NCBI RefSeq assembly: GCF_009729015.1
Contig: NZ_CP045482.1
Location: 802,001 to 866,000, forward strand
Direction of reading: 5' to 3'
DNA from: Acidianus ambivalens
GTDB taxonomy: Archaea; Thermoproteota; Thermoprotei_A; Sulfolobales; Sulfolobaceae
DNA length: 64,000 nucleotides
Within the stretch, counting starts at the first letter, position 1; the number at the start of each line of letters is the position of its first letter. Shown here one piece after another: positions 53,638-63,446 of this stretch. The notes under the pieces were generated by a model that was not told the origin of the DNA, ran no database searches, and saw only the letters and a program-made list of their open reading frames with translations. The translations under genes and the position numbers were made by a program.

Positions 53638-53991
53638 CTAAATTTCCTTATATACATCTATGAATTTCTTATACCAATTCTCGTAAGTTCTCCTAGTAAC
53701 TACGTGAAACTCAAATAGAGAATAATGTTGTATTTTATCTCTAATATAATTTACAAGTTCAGCGTATTTATGAGGATTATCACCATATTTTTCAGAAATT
53801 ATAAGAATATCAATATCACTATCGGGCCTAAAATTTCCCCTAATAAAACTACCAAATAAGATAACCTTAGCGTCAGGATCCTTTTCTATAACAGCTTCTT
53901 TAATCTCCTTCAAATATTTCTCAATATTATGTAGGATTTCTTTCCTTTCTTCATACATCATTTTTAGGATTTCTGCATAGTCTTTAGACAA
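53638..53991 (-). CDS. mntA: MntA-type nucleotidyltransferase antitoxin
   Basis: This 117-residue protein has VILFGSFIRGNFRPDSDIDIL and a second acidic region. It is a close paralogue of the MNT at 36314. It overlaps the HepT gene by 28 nt, giving an intact type VII toxin-antitoxin pair. Confidence 0.88.
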   Translation of the reverse strand: MSKDYAEILKMMYEERKEILHNIEKYLKEIKEAVIEKDPDAKVILFGSFIRGNFRPDSDIDILIISEKYGDNPHKYAELVNYIRDKIQHYSLFEFHVVTRRTYENWYKKFIDVYKEI

Positions 53992-54356
53992 TTTTCTATC
54001 ATTTTACTAAATTCCTCTCCTATTCTTAAAGATTTTTCAGCGTCATCCTTAGAAAAGGTTTGTGGTAAATATCTGCTAGAAATATATGAGAATTCTATAA
54101 TAGAAATGAAATCCTTATTCTCCTCATAAAAATTACTTAAATTACAAGAGTTATCCAGAATATTTATTACATATTTAAAAAGTTCTGAAATCTTGTGAGT
54201 TTTAGGAAAATCTCCAGTAAGAGAATAGAGGAGAAATTTTAGATTCAGTTGAATACTCTGTTCAACATTAAACAAGACTAGATTATAAAAACCTCTCTCC
54301 ATCGAGAACTTGGCTTGCTCAAGAAATTGTCTAGCGTTATCTCTCAGAAAGCTCAT
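53964..54356 (-). CDS. hepT: HepT-type HEPN toxin
   Basis: This 130-residue helical HEPN protein has LEQAKFSMERGFYNLVLFNV, FPKTHKISELFKYV and SYISSRYLPQTFSKDDAEKS. The last block is shared with the truncated HEPN at 36643. It begins on the final base of the YkgJ-family gene, so it may share its transcript. Confidence 0.85.
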   Translation of the reverse strand: MSFLRDNARQFLEQAKFSMERGFYNLVLFNVEQSIQLNLKFLLYSLTGDFPKTHKISELFKYVINILDNSCNLSNFYEENKDFISIIEFSYISSRYLPQTFSKDDAEKSLRIGEEFSKMIENCLKTMQKS

Positions 54357-54949
54357 TATCCCTTTCTCTCATAAAGGCTTATAATCTTTTCTAGGAGTTC
54401 TGTTGGTGTCGGTTCTCTACCTTTTTCCTTTCTCAGTTCATCTACAATCTTATTCATAAATTCTTTTACTTTTTTTCCAGCAATACAAAATTCTGGAACT
54501 CTAAAGTCAGGAACACCGTTACCGTCATAGCTTTTTAACAAGTCTTCCTGCTCGTCTTCTGTAGCAAAGGGATAAGATAAACATGCGTAAGGTTTAAAAG
54601 AATTTATAGTACAAACCCAGTCCTTCTGAAACTGACAGGGTCTTGGTAACAAATAGAAACCGTTTTTCTTTTCCAAACGCAAGTCCTTTATATTCTTCTT
54701 CATTTCCTTAAAATCGTAATCATAAACTGGAACTGGATAACCTGCTTTACAACATTTTCCGCCACAAGTCTCACATTCCTTTCCCAGATCTATTACGTTG
54801 TTCATAGCAAATTGGTAAATTATTGAATAAATAGCAAACTTAGCTATAGGTACGTTGTATTGACTAAGAAAATTCACAATTTTTCTCAAACTTTCAACGT
54901 CAGCCCTTAAGGCTCTCTTTGTAAGAATATTTACTTCATCAGCGTTCAT
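54356..54949 (-). CDS. YkgJ-family Fe/Zn-chelating cysteine cluster protein
   Basis: This 197-residue protein has CETCGGKCCKAGYP (Cys at about 59, 62, 66, 67), PRPCQFQKDWVCTINSFKPYACLSYPF and other Cys in the pattern of the CxxCxxCC (YkgJ) family, which binds a metal or Fe-S cluster and is often linked to flagellin methylation or oxidation. The substrate is unknown. It is followed directly by hepT and mntA and is preceded at 17 nt by the orphan at 54967. Confidence 0.82.
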   Translation of the reverse strand: MNADEVNILTKRALRADVESLRKIVNFLSQYNVPIAKFAIYSIIYQFAMNNVIDLGKECETCGGKCCKAGYPVPVYDYDFKEMKKNIKDLRLEKKNGFYLLPRPCQFQKDWVCTINSFKPYACLSYPFATEDEQEDLLKSYDGNGVPDFRVPEFCIAGKKVKEFMNKIVDELRKEKGREPTPTELLEKIISLYERKG

Positions 54950-54966
54950 ACTTACTCATTTTTATA

Positions 54967-55512
54967 TTAAAATAAATTATTATCTTCAAAACCTTCTTTG
55001 AAAACTTCAAGAGGAGGATATAAAGGATAATCTGTAAAAACCTCTTTACTGGTTTGTACGGTCTCTGGTAGTCTGTAGACTTTGAGAGAGTAAATTGTTC
55101 CTTCTTCGCCTATGGAATTACCCCTCTTGAGAATATCAATTATTTCCTTACCTTGTTCTGGAGAAACCTCCATTTTTAGTTTATCCATCATATATTCTAT
55201 CGTATATGCCAGCTGTGAATACAAATATTCATAAGCCTCTACCTTTACTGCAGGAATAATAACTTGTTTTTCTTTATCGTCTTTTAAATAGAGAAGTAAG
55301 TAATTATCGTGAAGTTTCTTCACGTACTTAAATGGTAAATAGAATGGAATATTCCTTACTCTACTTACAACTCCTTTATTTTTCTTATACAATCCTATGT
55401 ATCTATAGAATCCCCCCTTATAATGGAGAAAGATGAATGATATATCATCTTTAGAAAAGTATGTTACATAGTCAGCCTCAGGAATTTCGTTCTCTGCAAG
55501 TATTAGTATCAT
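54967..55512 (-). CDS. Conserved hypothetical protein
   Basis: This 181-residue protein begins MILILAENEIPEADYVTYFS. It has beta-rich charged repeats and no signal peptide or motif. It is co-directional with the YkgJ-hepT-mntA genes and 17 nt upstream of them. Its role is unknown. Confidence 0.65.
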   Translation of the reverse strand: MILILAENEIPEADYVTYFSKDDISFIFLHYKGGFYRYIGLYKKNKGVVSRVRNIPFYLPFKYVKKLHDNYLLLYLKDDKEKQVIIPAVKVEAYEYLYSQLAYTIEYMMDKLKMEVSPEQGKEIIDILKRGNSIGEEGTIYSLKVYRLPETVQTSKEVFTDYPLYPPLEVFKEGFEDNNLF

Positions 55513-55561
55513 AAAAATTAGTATGGATAAAACTTAATATTTTTTCAGTAAAAAGATTTCC

Positions 55562-55675
55562 TTAATCCATTAAAATTTCCTTATATAGAGTTGGTTGCCT
55601 TTCGGCAGTGAATCTATTAAATAATTTTGAAGCTAACTTTACTTCTACCTCTTCCTTTTCTAATTGCGTTTGCAT
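55562..55675 (-). CDS. Small acidic/basic 37-residue ORF
   Basis: An ATG-started frame reads MQTQLEKEEVEVKLASKLF and continues to a TAA, 36 nt downstream of the 702-residue gene and in the same direction. The amphipathic helix-like sequence and its position suggest a real small protein, but there is no independent support. Confidence 0.35.
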   Translation of the reverse strand: MQTQLEKEEVEVKLASKLFNRFTAERQPTLYKEILMD

Positions 55676-55711
55676 AATTATATTGTAGAATCAACGTTAA
55701 AAAAGATTTTG

Positions 55712-57820
55712 TTAAAGTACTTCAAAATCCCTGCTTATGCGTCTTTCCCATAAATATTGGCTTACGAAGAACACTTTTGAAACGTCAAAATCAAAGAATA
55801 TTGCATCAGTATTAATTACTTGAACTATAGGTTTAGGCTCTATTGATAAGATAATGGGCTTTTTAACCTTTATCCTGAAGGTTGTATGCTCTGGATGATC
55901 TATTATTACCTCAGAGTTTTCACCTTTTGGAGTTAATAGTAATTTTAAATTATATGTCACGACCGAAAATAGTTTTTCAACTGCCGAGTCGTTTAAAAAA
56001 GCAAATTTACTATTCATAGTATTTATTCTAACTCTGACGAAACTTGAATTCAATACTGGAATATAAACTCTGCTATAAGGCGAAAATGAATTAATTAGAT
56101 AAGCCTCAACGTTAGATAACCTCAGTACATGATTTGAGCCCATTAAATTAGTTATTTCGTCACTTTCTACGTTCTTTCTTTTTCTATCGTCTTTTATTCT
56201 TGATGTCAAGAAGAGCAAGGAAGCTAGAAGATTATAATATGCTTGCGTCATACTATTTGAGGATTCTAAAACTCTCTTAATTTCCTCATATAATTCGTCG
56301 CTTTCAGAATAATACTTTATTATAGTTTCTAAATTTGTAGAATGTAGAGAGGATAATGAAGAAATCTCCTGTAAAATTAAATCCACTCTCTCCTTTATTT
56401 TCCCGGCATAACCTTTAAAGGTGTCATGAAACTCATCCTTAACTTCTGCTCCAGCGTAAAGCTTTATTAAAAGCGGAACTAGCATGTGAGGAATATTTCC
56501 GCTCATTATACCGTTATTTAACTCAAAATTATACTTCTTTGAAAGTTTTTCGATTACAGAGTACTTTAACGTAAAAGAAGGTTTTCTAGGATTCTCTGAA
56601 AATCTGCCAGAAGAGGCCGACAAGTAAAGTATTTTGCCTAATCCCTTGATAAATTTTCTAAACTCTCTTCTTAAGATTTTATCGTTAGCAGGAATAATCT
56701 TGAAATTAAAATCTCCTGAAAATGCCCTTCCTTCGTTTAATTCCATTTCCTTAATTCCGTTAACCGGAGTAATTGTAGAAGAATAGAATTTATTCACTAT
56801 TCTTTCCAGGATCCTTTTCCTATTGAATGTCGGCGTTAAATCACTTATTTCTTCATCTCCTCTTTCTTCTCCAATGTACTTAGGCAATGGAGAAACCCAA
56901 GAATTATTTCTTAAAAATTTAGGTAACATCAAGCGTTGCTTTTTTGGCATTGGATAGATTACGTTGGCGAATGCGCCTTCTTTCTCGCTTTTATTAAGCC
57001 CATTTAAGCCTATAATTAAGATGGGTACATTGTAAAAGTATATTGGAAAAGAAATGGACGTAAAGTAATCGTAGCCCTTAGTCTCAACTATCTTAGGGGT
57101 ATTTAAGGAGAAGAAAGCGTAAAGTTTTCCTTCTTCTAACTTTAATGAGGAAATTTCTTTGGGCACATTAAGGGAATTAATCCTATTTTTGATCTTTCTA
57201 CATGTGAAAATCGCTTTATTCCTTTCGCACTCATACATCTCAACTTCTCCTGCGACGTTAGCAAAGGAAGTTATTTCCACCTTACTGAAATCGTTAAAAA
57301 TTGATGGTAAGGGGTAGGAAAGAAGTTTTCTTTTACCTATCTTACCCCAAGAAAGGGTAAAATTGATCTTTCTACATAAAGTAAATCTCAAATTCTGTAA
57401 ATCTTCCGAGTTTACAATAGCTTTCCTAACTATCTCAGAGAGTTTAGATAATTCCATTTCCTTAGGTGCTGAATATATATCTATAGAGAAATCAAAGCTT
57501 CTACCTTCTTGGGCAATTAGCTCTTCCACCCAAGGTATTATAAATTCAACTTCTCTCCTTCTATATAGTTTACCTAAGATGAAATCTGAGGAAGATATAG
57601 AAATTACCTTCTTATCCTTTTGGCTAAAAACTATTGCAAGATGAATTACGTTCGAAGTTATATCTCTAACCAGTAGTATGTATTTTCTTTCATCTTTCAG
57701 AGGATTAAATAGTTCCAGATTAACTTCTACCGATAGAGGTTCGTTATGCCCTCTAAGTGAAGTAGGCAACGTTAAATTTATTATGTTACCATCTCCAGTA
57801 ACATTAGAAATCTTATACAT
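55712..57820 (-). CDS. Large conserved hypothetical protein
   Basis: This 702-residue soluble, charged protein has no signal or membrane segment. It begins MYKISNVTGDGNIINLTLPT and includes a Lys/Arg-rich centre (PKKQRLMLPKFLRNN) and a helical region with RVDLILQEISSLSSLHSTN. I recognise no family. It is divergent from the 384-residue orphan at 57896, with 75 nt between their starts, so the two may be co-regulated partners. Confidence 0.7.
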   Translation of the reverse strand: MYKISNVTGDGNIINLTLPTSLRGHNEPLSVEVNLELFNPLKDERKYILLVRDITSNVIHLAIVFSQKDKKVISISSSDFILGKLYRRREVEFIIPWVEELIAQEGRSFDFSIDIYSAPKEMELSKLSEIVRKAIVNSEDLQNLRFTLCRKINFTLSWGKIGKRKLLSYPLPSIFNDFSKVEITSFANVAGEVEMYECERNKAIFTCRKIKNRINSLNVPKEISSLKLEEGKLYAFFSLNTPKIVETKGYDYFTSISFPIYFYNVPILIIGLNGLNKSEKEGAFANVIYPMPKKQRLMLPKFLRNNSWVSPLPKYIGEERGDEEISDLTPTFNRKRILERIVNKFYSSTITPVNGIKEMELNEGRAFSGDFNFKIIPANDKILRREFRKFIKGLGKILYLSASSGRFSENPRKPSFTLKYSVIEKLSKKYNFELNNGIMSGNIPHMLVPLLIKLYAGAEVKDEFHDTFKGYAGKIKERVDLILQEISSLSSLHSTNLETIIKYYSESDELYEEIKRVLESSNSMTQAYYNLLASLLFLTSRIKDDRKRKNVESDEITNLMGSNHVLRLSNVEAYLINSFSPYSRVYIPVLNSSFVRVRINTMNSKFAFLNDSAVEKLFSVVTYNLKLLLTPKGENSEVIIDHPEHTTFRIKVKKPIILSIEPKPIVQVINTDAIFFDFDVSKVFFVSQYLWERRISRDFEVL

Positions 57821-57895
57821 TAAATAAATCTAGTAGATGGGAATAAATAACCTTGTTGAAGATTGTTTATTTATTTTACGTCCAATATTATCTAG

Positions 57896-59050
57896 ATGGT
57901 CACTTACTTAGTAGAAAAGGAAATAGGAGGTAAGGAAGAACCTAAAGTAAGGATAATAAGGAGAACGGACGATAGACTTAGTTATACCTTTGACTCGTCT
58001 AGAATTTCTAGGCTTTATATTCCTTATACAATGAAAGAAAGAATAGACGAAATTATAGAAACTGTGAATAAAAGTCCCTTCACTAAATTAAGTAGAATAA
58101 GTAATGAAGAACTGGACAAGGTCCTTCTCATCTTAAGAAGATACCCAAACTTATTTAATTCAATAGACTTCTTTTCCGCGGATGATATAGTATTATCTGA
58201 ATTTGATGAAGAAGGAAGAATTAATGGAAGAAAGAGAAAGTTTAAGATAAAGGACAAAATTTATGAAATAATGGGAAATAAAAGCATAATAGCTAAGGAA
58301 AAATATTATGAAATTGCTAAGAAAATTAATGCGTTAAAAGTTGAAATCACGTTTAACAGCTATGATAGAGGATTTAAGATATCGAGTCTTGGAAATTTGT
58401 TAATGGTTAAAAGTAAAAAAGGATATAAGGAATATTTCTTTGACAGGTTTTCCGTAATCATAGAAAGAATGCTAAAAAAAGAGGATATAGAAACTGTAAA
58501 GAAATACAAAGGAAAAATTTTCCATTTTACTAAAGATTACGGTACAACGCTAATAGATGGAATCGCATTAAAGAAATTCTATATAGATGGAAAAGAAAGT
58601 GGCATAGAAGAGCTAAGGAAAATAGCGGGAGAATTTTCTGCAGAAATTTCAAAGCATTCCTTTAGCTGGTTTAAAGGCCATGAAATAACTACTTCGCAAG
58701 TCCAAATTCCTCATACTCAGTTTGATTATTCAGTAGACGACCTAAATCTTCTAAAAGATATTTCTAATCTGGGCAAAGGATATTTCGTATACGGCAACCT
58801 TAACATTTATAGTTACGACTACGGATTTACTATAAAATTAAAAGATGGAAAACCTACTTTTTTCAAACTAAATGAAAGTGTGAAAAGTATAGATGCACAA
58901 AATTTTGATATTGTAGCTTCTGAAATTCCACCCTCGGGAAGAGGTAAAGTACTAATTTACACAACTCTTGGATTCAAAAAAGAGAATAACCTTAATCCTA
59001 TAAAATTCACATCAAAGGATGGAATTAGGATGAAGAAGATTTCGCGTTAG
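57896..59050 (+). CDS. Conserved hypothetical protein, divergent from the 702-residue orphan
   Basis: This 384-residue Lys-rich soluble protein opens MVTYLVEKEIGGKEEPKVRI. It contains a helical region ERIDEIIETVNKSPF and the block SFSWFKGHEITTSQVQIPHT. No motif was recognised. An AT-rich promoter region is shared with the 702-residue gene. Its end overlaps the zinc-ribbon gene on the other strand by 4 nt. Confidence 0.65.
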   Translation: MVTYLVEKEIGGKEEPKVRIIRRTDDRLSYTFDSSRISRLYIPYTMKERIDEIIETVNKSPFTKLSRISNEELDKVLLILRRYPNLFNSIDFFSADDIVLSEFDEEGRINGRKRKFKIKDKIYEIMGNKSIIAKEKYYEIAKKINALKVEITFNSYDRGFKISSLGNLLMVKSKKGYKEYFFDRFSVIIERMLKKEDIETVKKYKGKIFHFTKDYGTTLIDGIALKKFYIDGKESGIEELRKIAGEFSAEISKHSFSWFKGHEITTSQVQIPHTQFDYSVDDLNLLKDISNLGKGYFVYGNLNIYSYDYGFTIKLKDGKPTFFKLNESVKSIDAQNFDIVASEIPPSGRGKVLIYTTLGFKKENNLNPIKFTSKDGIRMKKISR

Positions 59051-59577
59051 AGTGGATTTCCACAATTCATACAGAACCTAGCATTAGGAGGATTTCTATA
59101 TCCGCACGCATTACAAATTTTCTCTTGCATTGGAAGCATAGCGGGTTGCTGCATCATTGGTTGAAACATTGGTTGATTAAATGTAGGCTGTAACGAGGAT
59201 TGATTAACTAACCTTTCTATCTCCTTCATTATGTCATGCTCTATTTTTACGTTATAAATCTCCTCAACGCCTTCTACTGCAGCCAATGGCATAAAAACCA
59301 TTGCTGCTACAATATCCTCTGCAACTTCTCCTGCCTTTAACCAATTTGACATTCCAACGTCAACTTGTAAAAATCCTTGGCCTCCATAAAGCCTTACCGT
59401 AAAAGCCCTATCTGCACCAAAAATAGTCCTCAATATTCCTTCCTTTTTAGCTTGAACGACTACATAGCTGCCTGTTTGTAAAATTTGAGTTTTATATCCT
59501 TTTCCTGCCAACCAAGTTTCTAATTGCATTCCTAACTGGTACGGATCTACATATACTCCTTGAAAGGTCTTATTCAT
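59047..59577 (-). CDS. Protein with C-terminal zinc ribbon
   Basis: This 176-residue protein has an N-terminal alpha/beta domain (GVYVDPYQLGMQLETWL, then TVRLYGGQGFLQVDVG), a Met/Pro/Gln linker and the ribbon ICNACGYRNPPNARFCMNCG. The linker and ribbon style match the small protein at 9272. It may be a ribbon-containing membrane- or ribosome-associated factor; the function is unknown. Confidence 0.72.
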   Translation of the reverse strand: MNKTFQGVYVDPYQLGMQLETWLAGKGYKTQILQTGSYVVVQAKKEGILRTIFGADRAFTVRLYGGQGFLQVDVGMSNWLKAGEVAEDIVAAMVFMPLAAVEGVEEIYNVKIEHDIMKEIERLVNQSSLQPTFNQPMFQPMMQQPAMLPMQEKICNACGYRNPPNARFCMNCGNPL

Positions 59578-59669
59578 AAATCGAGACCATTAGGCTAGCT
59601 TAAAAACTTTTTTATAAAGTATCTAGAATAAGCTTAAAAAGTTAGATTCCGAACAAATCATGTTTTATT

Positions 59670-60881
59670 ATGTCAGAAGACTTTGGTTTCAAATATTTAC
59701 TTATTTCTAGAATATTTAGAAGTATAGGGTTAATTTTCGTTACTATCTCTTCTCCTCTGTACTTAAAGGCTTTAGGATATTCTCCTTTACTCATAGGTTT
59801 AGTGTTTTCAGCAGTTGTAGGATTTACTGCAATTCTTTCGCTTTCGCTAGGGTTTTTAGGAGATAGGAAAGGTTATAAGAAATCTCTAATGATAGCTGAA
59901 GGAATATCCGCTCTAGGAGTTCTTTTACTAGTAATAACTCCTACATCGTCTTTCGCACTACTTTCTACCTCGCTTATATTATCTGGAATAACTGGAAGCG
60001 CTACGGGAATGAGGGGACTTTTCTCTCCAGGTTTAACTGCGTTAATTGCTACTAACTGGAAGGAGGATTTTGAGAGAGTTAAAAAGATAGGCCTTCTCTC
60101 TTCTGTAGCATCTTTATCGTCAATAGGAGGAAGTTTAATGTTAACTTTCATGGATTATTTACCTTTTGGTAAAATAGGAAATTACAAATTTCTATTCTTT
60201 ATATCTTCTTTATTTCTAATTTTATCCTTCACTTCTCTTTTATTTGTTAAGGAAAATAGGGAAAAGAGAAGAATAAAGAAAGAAAAAATAATGAAAAAGA
60301 GTAGTCTAAAATACGTTTCTAAAGTCATATTATCGAATTCTATTGGAGCAGTAGGTATAGGAATGAGCATTCCTTTACTTTCTCTATGGTTTTCATTATT
60401 CTATCATGCTACAGATTCTGAAATAGGAGAGATTTTTACATTGAATTATGTATTTACGTCACTAGGTTCATTTTTAGCTACCAGGATAAAAGGAAACATC
60501 CTTAGGCTTGCGTCACTTACTAGAATAATGAACGGAGTATTCTTAATTGCTATGGCGTTATCTCCTTACCTATTTCTTGCAGGACTAATGTACATCCTTA
60601 GAGGATTAAATGCAGGCTTTGGTGCACCTAATAGGACTGCAGTAAATATAAAAGGAATTTCTCCAGAAGATTACGGAACAGCGTCAAGTCTTCAAGGACT
60701 AGCTACAAGGTTTTCACAAATGAGTTCAAGTATTGGAGGATATTTAATGGAAATAGATCTTCCATTACCTTTAGAAATAGGAGGATTACTTCAAGCAATA
60801 AGCGGGATAATATACTTAAAATTATTCAGAAAAGATGTGGAAGAAAGGTCAATCAACGCTGAAACAAAAACTGTTCAATAA
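59670..60881 (+). CDS. Major facilitator superfamily transporter
   Basis: This 403-residue protein has about 12 helices with LGFLGDRKGYKKSLMIAEG as the helix 2-3 loop and ALSPYLFLAGLMYILRGLNAG near helix 9-10. Family-typical length. It is intact, unlike the disrupted MFS at 22.5 kb, and shows no close similarity to it. The substrate is unknown. Confidence 0.85.
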   Translation: MSEDFGFKYLLISRIFRSIGLIFVTISSPLYLKALGYSPLLIGLVFSAVVGFTAILSLSLGFLGDRKGYKKSLMIAEGISALGVLLLVITPTSSFALLSTSLILSGITGSATGMRGLFSPGLTALIATNWKEDFERVKKIGLLSSVASLSSIGGSLMLTFMDYLPFGKIGNYKFLFFISSLFLILSFTSLLFVKENREKRRIKKEKIMKKSSLKYVSKVILSNSIGAVGIGMSIPLLSLWFSLFYHATDSEIGEIFTLNYVFTSLGSFLATRIKGNILRLASLTRIMNGVFLIAMALSPYLFLAGLMYILRGLNAGFGAPNRTAVNIKGISPEDYGTASSLQGLATRFSQMSSSIGGYLMEIDLPLPLEIGGLLQAISGIIYLKLFRKDVEERSINAETKTVQ

Positions 60882-60884
60882 TTC

Positions 60885-61344
60885 TCAACTTTTATCTATA
60901 ATTTCATTAATTTTCTTTATTAAATATAAAATATCTCTAGAAGCTGTTATTACATCTGGATAGATGCTTACTAACATTTCCTTATCTGGGCCGTTATATT
61001 GAAAAGCCTGAATATGCAAAGCTTTATCTACCATCGCATCCAGTTCCTCATCTAGTAACTGTGCAACTCTCTTCAAATAGGTAGTAGGCATAACTGTTAC
61101 TATTCCATTCTGCCTTTTCTACTTTTTTCCCGTTTCTTAATTTCACTTTACCCTTGTATTCCTTATTATCAACAGCTTTAGCAGCTACTAAAGCTTTTAC
61201 GGCTTGAAATATCTTACCTGCAGCATTTCTAGTTAACCCTTGCTCGAGGAATTTCTTTGCTAGCTCTGCCTCGTATTTAGCTTCTTCAAGCCTTACCTTC
61301 TTATATGCCTCTTTATTTATCCAAGATTTCGGTAATTCATCCAC
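60885..61344 (-). pseudogene. PaREP1-family gene with a frameshift
   Basis: The first frame (to about 61110) begins MDELPKSWINKEAYKKVRLEE and contains GKIFQAVKALVAAKAVDNK. It then goes out of frame at TGGAATAGT. Removing one A (near 61110) gives EKAEWIVTVMPTTYLKRVAQ, and the second frame runs to DILYLIKKINEIIDKS, the normal family end (FQYNGPDKEML in the middle). A single-base insertion or sequencing error is the simplest explanation. Confidence 0.8.
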
Positions 61345-61385
61345 ATGTTTAAAGTAATAAAATGAGGCTAATAAAGGGAAAACTG

Positions 61386-61802
61386 TTATTTCTTTATCTC
61401 TTTCAAAAGTTTCTGTTTTATCTCCCTCGCACTACCTGAAACTGCTTTGCTTTTTCCCTCATGCATATAAAATACAGTAAATCTGTCTGCATCATATTCC
61501 TCAACTTTCTGAATTTTTATTCCCTTGAATTTCCTCTCTAAGCTTACCTTTAGTTTCTTCTCTTTTCTTATAGACCTTGCTACAAAGTTGACTTTTTTAA
61601 GAAGTAATTCTAATTTCCACTTTTCCCAATTTTTAACGGTTGACAAGAATTCAAATTTTTTAGCTAAAGAATCTATGAACCTGACTAAGTCATCTAATGA
61701 CGAGAATTTTTCCTTTCCAGTCATAAATCTCTTAAGAAAGAAGGCTATATTGGTAACCCTTTCTCTTTCATCTTTAAGAATACTTCTACTGTTAACAGTC
61801 AT
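61386..61802 (-). CDS. Conserved hypothetical basic protein
   Basis: This 138-residue Lys-rich protein begins MTVNSRSILKDERERVTNI and contains a helical FLKRFMTGKEKFSSLDDL. It has no membrane segment or motif. Its position and direction after the PaREP1 relic do not suggest a role. Confidence 0.55.
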   Translation of the reverse strand: MTVNSRSILKDERERVTNIAFFLKRFMTGKEKFSSLDDLVRFIDSLAKKFEFLSTVKNWEKWKLELLLKKVNFVARSIRKEKKLKVSLERKFKGIKIQKVEEYDADRFTVFYMHEGKSKAVSGSAREIKQKLLKEIKK

Positions 61803-61894
61803 TAAAATACTTTTGTTAAATAAGCTTAAAAATGTTGAGATCCCTTTTACTTGCTTTGAATAAATTAATAATCCTTCTCACGCTATTAAATAGT

Positions 61895-62740
61895 GTGATA
61901 TTTATAGAAAATTTGATGAAAACTTTTGATGGAAGAGAAGTTCTTAAAGGGGTTTCCTTTGAAGTAAAGAAGGGTTCTATAACAGGATTTATAGGCCCAA
62001 ACGGTGCCGGAAAAACTACTACAATAAAGATCATTGCAGGATTAATAAGAAAATCTGGAGGAAGAGTTGAGGTCTTAGGAGAAGATCCTTGGGATAATCC
62101 TAAAGTTCATGAGAAGATGTCAGTAATCTTTACTAATTTAGTTTACCCTCAAGAAAATACCGTGGAAGAATATTTAAAAGACATAGGTAGGATTTACGGT
62201 GCTAATATTACTGACTTTGTTGACGAATTCAAACTTAAGGATCATCTTAAGAAAAAGCTTTCGCAACTATCTTCCGGGCTAGCACAAAGAGTCCAACTAG
62301 TTGCTTCGCTTATAAAAAACCCTGAGTTAATCATTGCTGATGAACCTACTGCAAATCTAGATCCACCTGCTAGGATAGAATTCTATGAAGAAGTCAAGAA
62401 GCTAAATAATCAAGGAGTTACGTTCTTTATTTCATCCCACATCTTGTCAGAATTGGAGAAAATAATTACTGACGTAGTGTTCATAAACGAAGGTAAGGTC
62501 ACTTTCCAAGGTAAAATAGAGAAAGCTCTAAAGGAAGCTGAGGAAGAAGAGATACTGCTGGTAGTCAACGATCCTGAAAAGGCAATAAAGATAATAGGAG
62601 GAAAAATTGAAGGCTCTTATATAAAGGTTAAAGGAAAAGTTAGAGATATAGTTGATAGATTAGATGACGCAGGAGTTGAAATAATAAGCTTAAGAAGGTC
62701 GTCATTAGATGATGCGTTCAAGAAATTATCAAATATTTAG
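61895..62740 (+). CDS. ABC transporter ATP-binding protein
   Basis: A longer frame opens at 61832. A GTG at 61895 (MIFIENLMKTFDGREVLKG) gives the family-typical N-terminus, and an AT-rich TATA at about 61861-61872 is positioned for a leaderless start there. From it the protein has 281 residues. Walker A is GPNGAGKTTT, the signature LSSGLAQR, Walker B LIIADEPT and the switch His is in SSHILSE. It works with the permease at 62709. Confidence 0.9.
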   Translation: MIFIENLMKTFDGREVLKGVSFEVKKGSITGFIGPNGAGKTTTIKIIAGLIRKSGGRVEVLGEDPWDNPKVHEKMSVIFTNLVYPQENTVEEYLKDIGRIYGANITDFVDEFKLKDHLKKKLSQLSSGLAQRVQLVASLIKNPELIIADEPTANLDPPARIEFYEEVKKLNNQGVTFFISSHILSELEKIITDVVFINEGKVTFQGKIEKALKEAEEEEILLVVNDPEKAIKIIGGKIEGSYIKVKGKVRDIVDRLDDAGVEIISLRRSSLDDAFKKLSNI

Positions 62741-63446
62741 CGTAATTTTTAAAGAAAGATTTAGGGAGCCTACTTTAGAGTTCATAATTCCATTAATGTT
62801 CTCCTCTAATGTATTTATTAATGCATTCTATGAAAGAGGAAATTTTACAATTTATGGCATAATCTTGGCTTTTATTCCTTTAATCAGCGTCTCAGAAACC
62901 ATAGCCTTTGCCTTAGCTTTACGCAACATAATATTCGTAACTGGAGATCATATTTATAGGGGTTCAATAATTTCATTTTTAACCTTACCTATAAAGAGAA
63001 CTAATCTTTTCCTCATGATGTATTTTTCAGATGTAATAACTCCTTATATAATATGGTTAACTACAACTGAAGCATATATATTAATGTCTGGAATCCCTGT
63101 CCCTCAATTTCTAATATTAATTTATACTATAGGATATTTCTTTACCGAAAACATAATACTGAGTATAGCTTTAACGTTCAAAAGTGCAGGCATTGCTACA
63201 TTGCTTTCCAGCTTTATAATAGGCTTATTCTTCATATTTGGAGGAATGTTAAATTATTATGAGCTAATTCAAGGCTACCACGTGTTAGGAATAACTTCAT
63301 CACTAAATCCTTATGTCCTCCTCCTATACGAGGCTGTAAACAGAAAAACTTTGCCTTGCATATATGAAGGAATCACAATAGAGCTCATAATTGCTATACT
63401 TACCTTTTTCTTCTCATTAAATAAATTTAAGAGGCTAGAAATATGA
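62709..63446 (+). CDS. ABC-2 type permease
   Basis: This 245-residue protein has about six helices, typical of ABC-2 permeases; RGSIISFLTLPIKRTNLFLM is the usual motif. It overlaps the ATPase gene by 32 nt and the following secreted protein by 4 nt, so three genes are probably co-transcribed. Confidence 0.82.
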   Translation: MMRSRNYQIFSVIFKERFREPTLEFIIPLMFSSNVFINAFYERGNFTIYGIILAFIPLISVSETIAFALALRNIIFVTGDHIYRGSIISFLTLPIKRTNLFLMMYFSDVITPYIIWLTTTEAYILMSGIPVPQFLILIYTIGYFFTENIILSIALTFKSAGIATLLSSFIIGLFFIFGGMLNYYELIQGYHVLGITSSLNPYVLLLYEAVNRKTLPCIYEGITIELIIAILTFFFSLNKFKRLEI

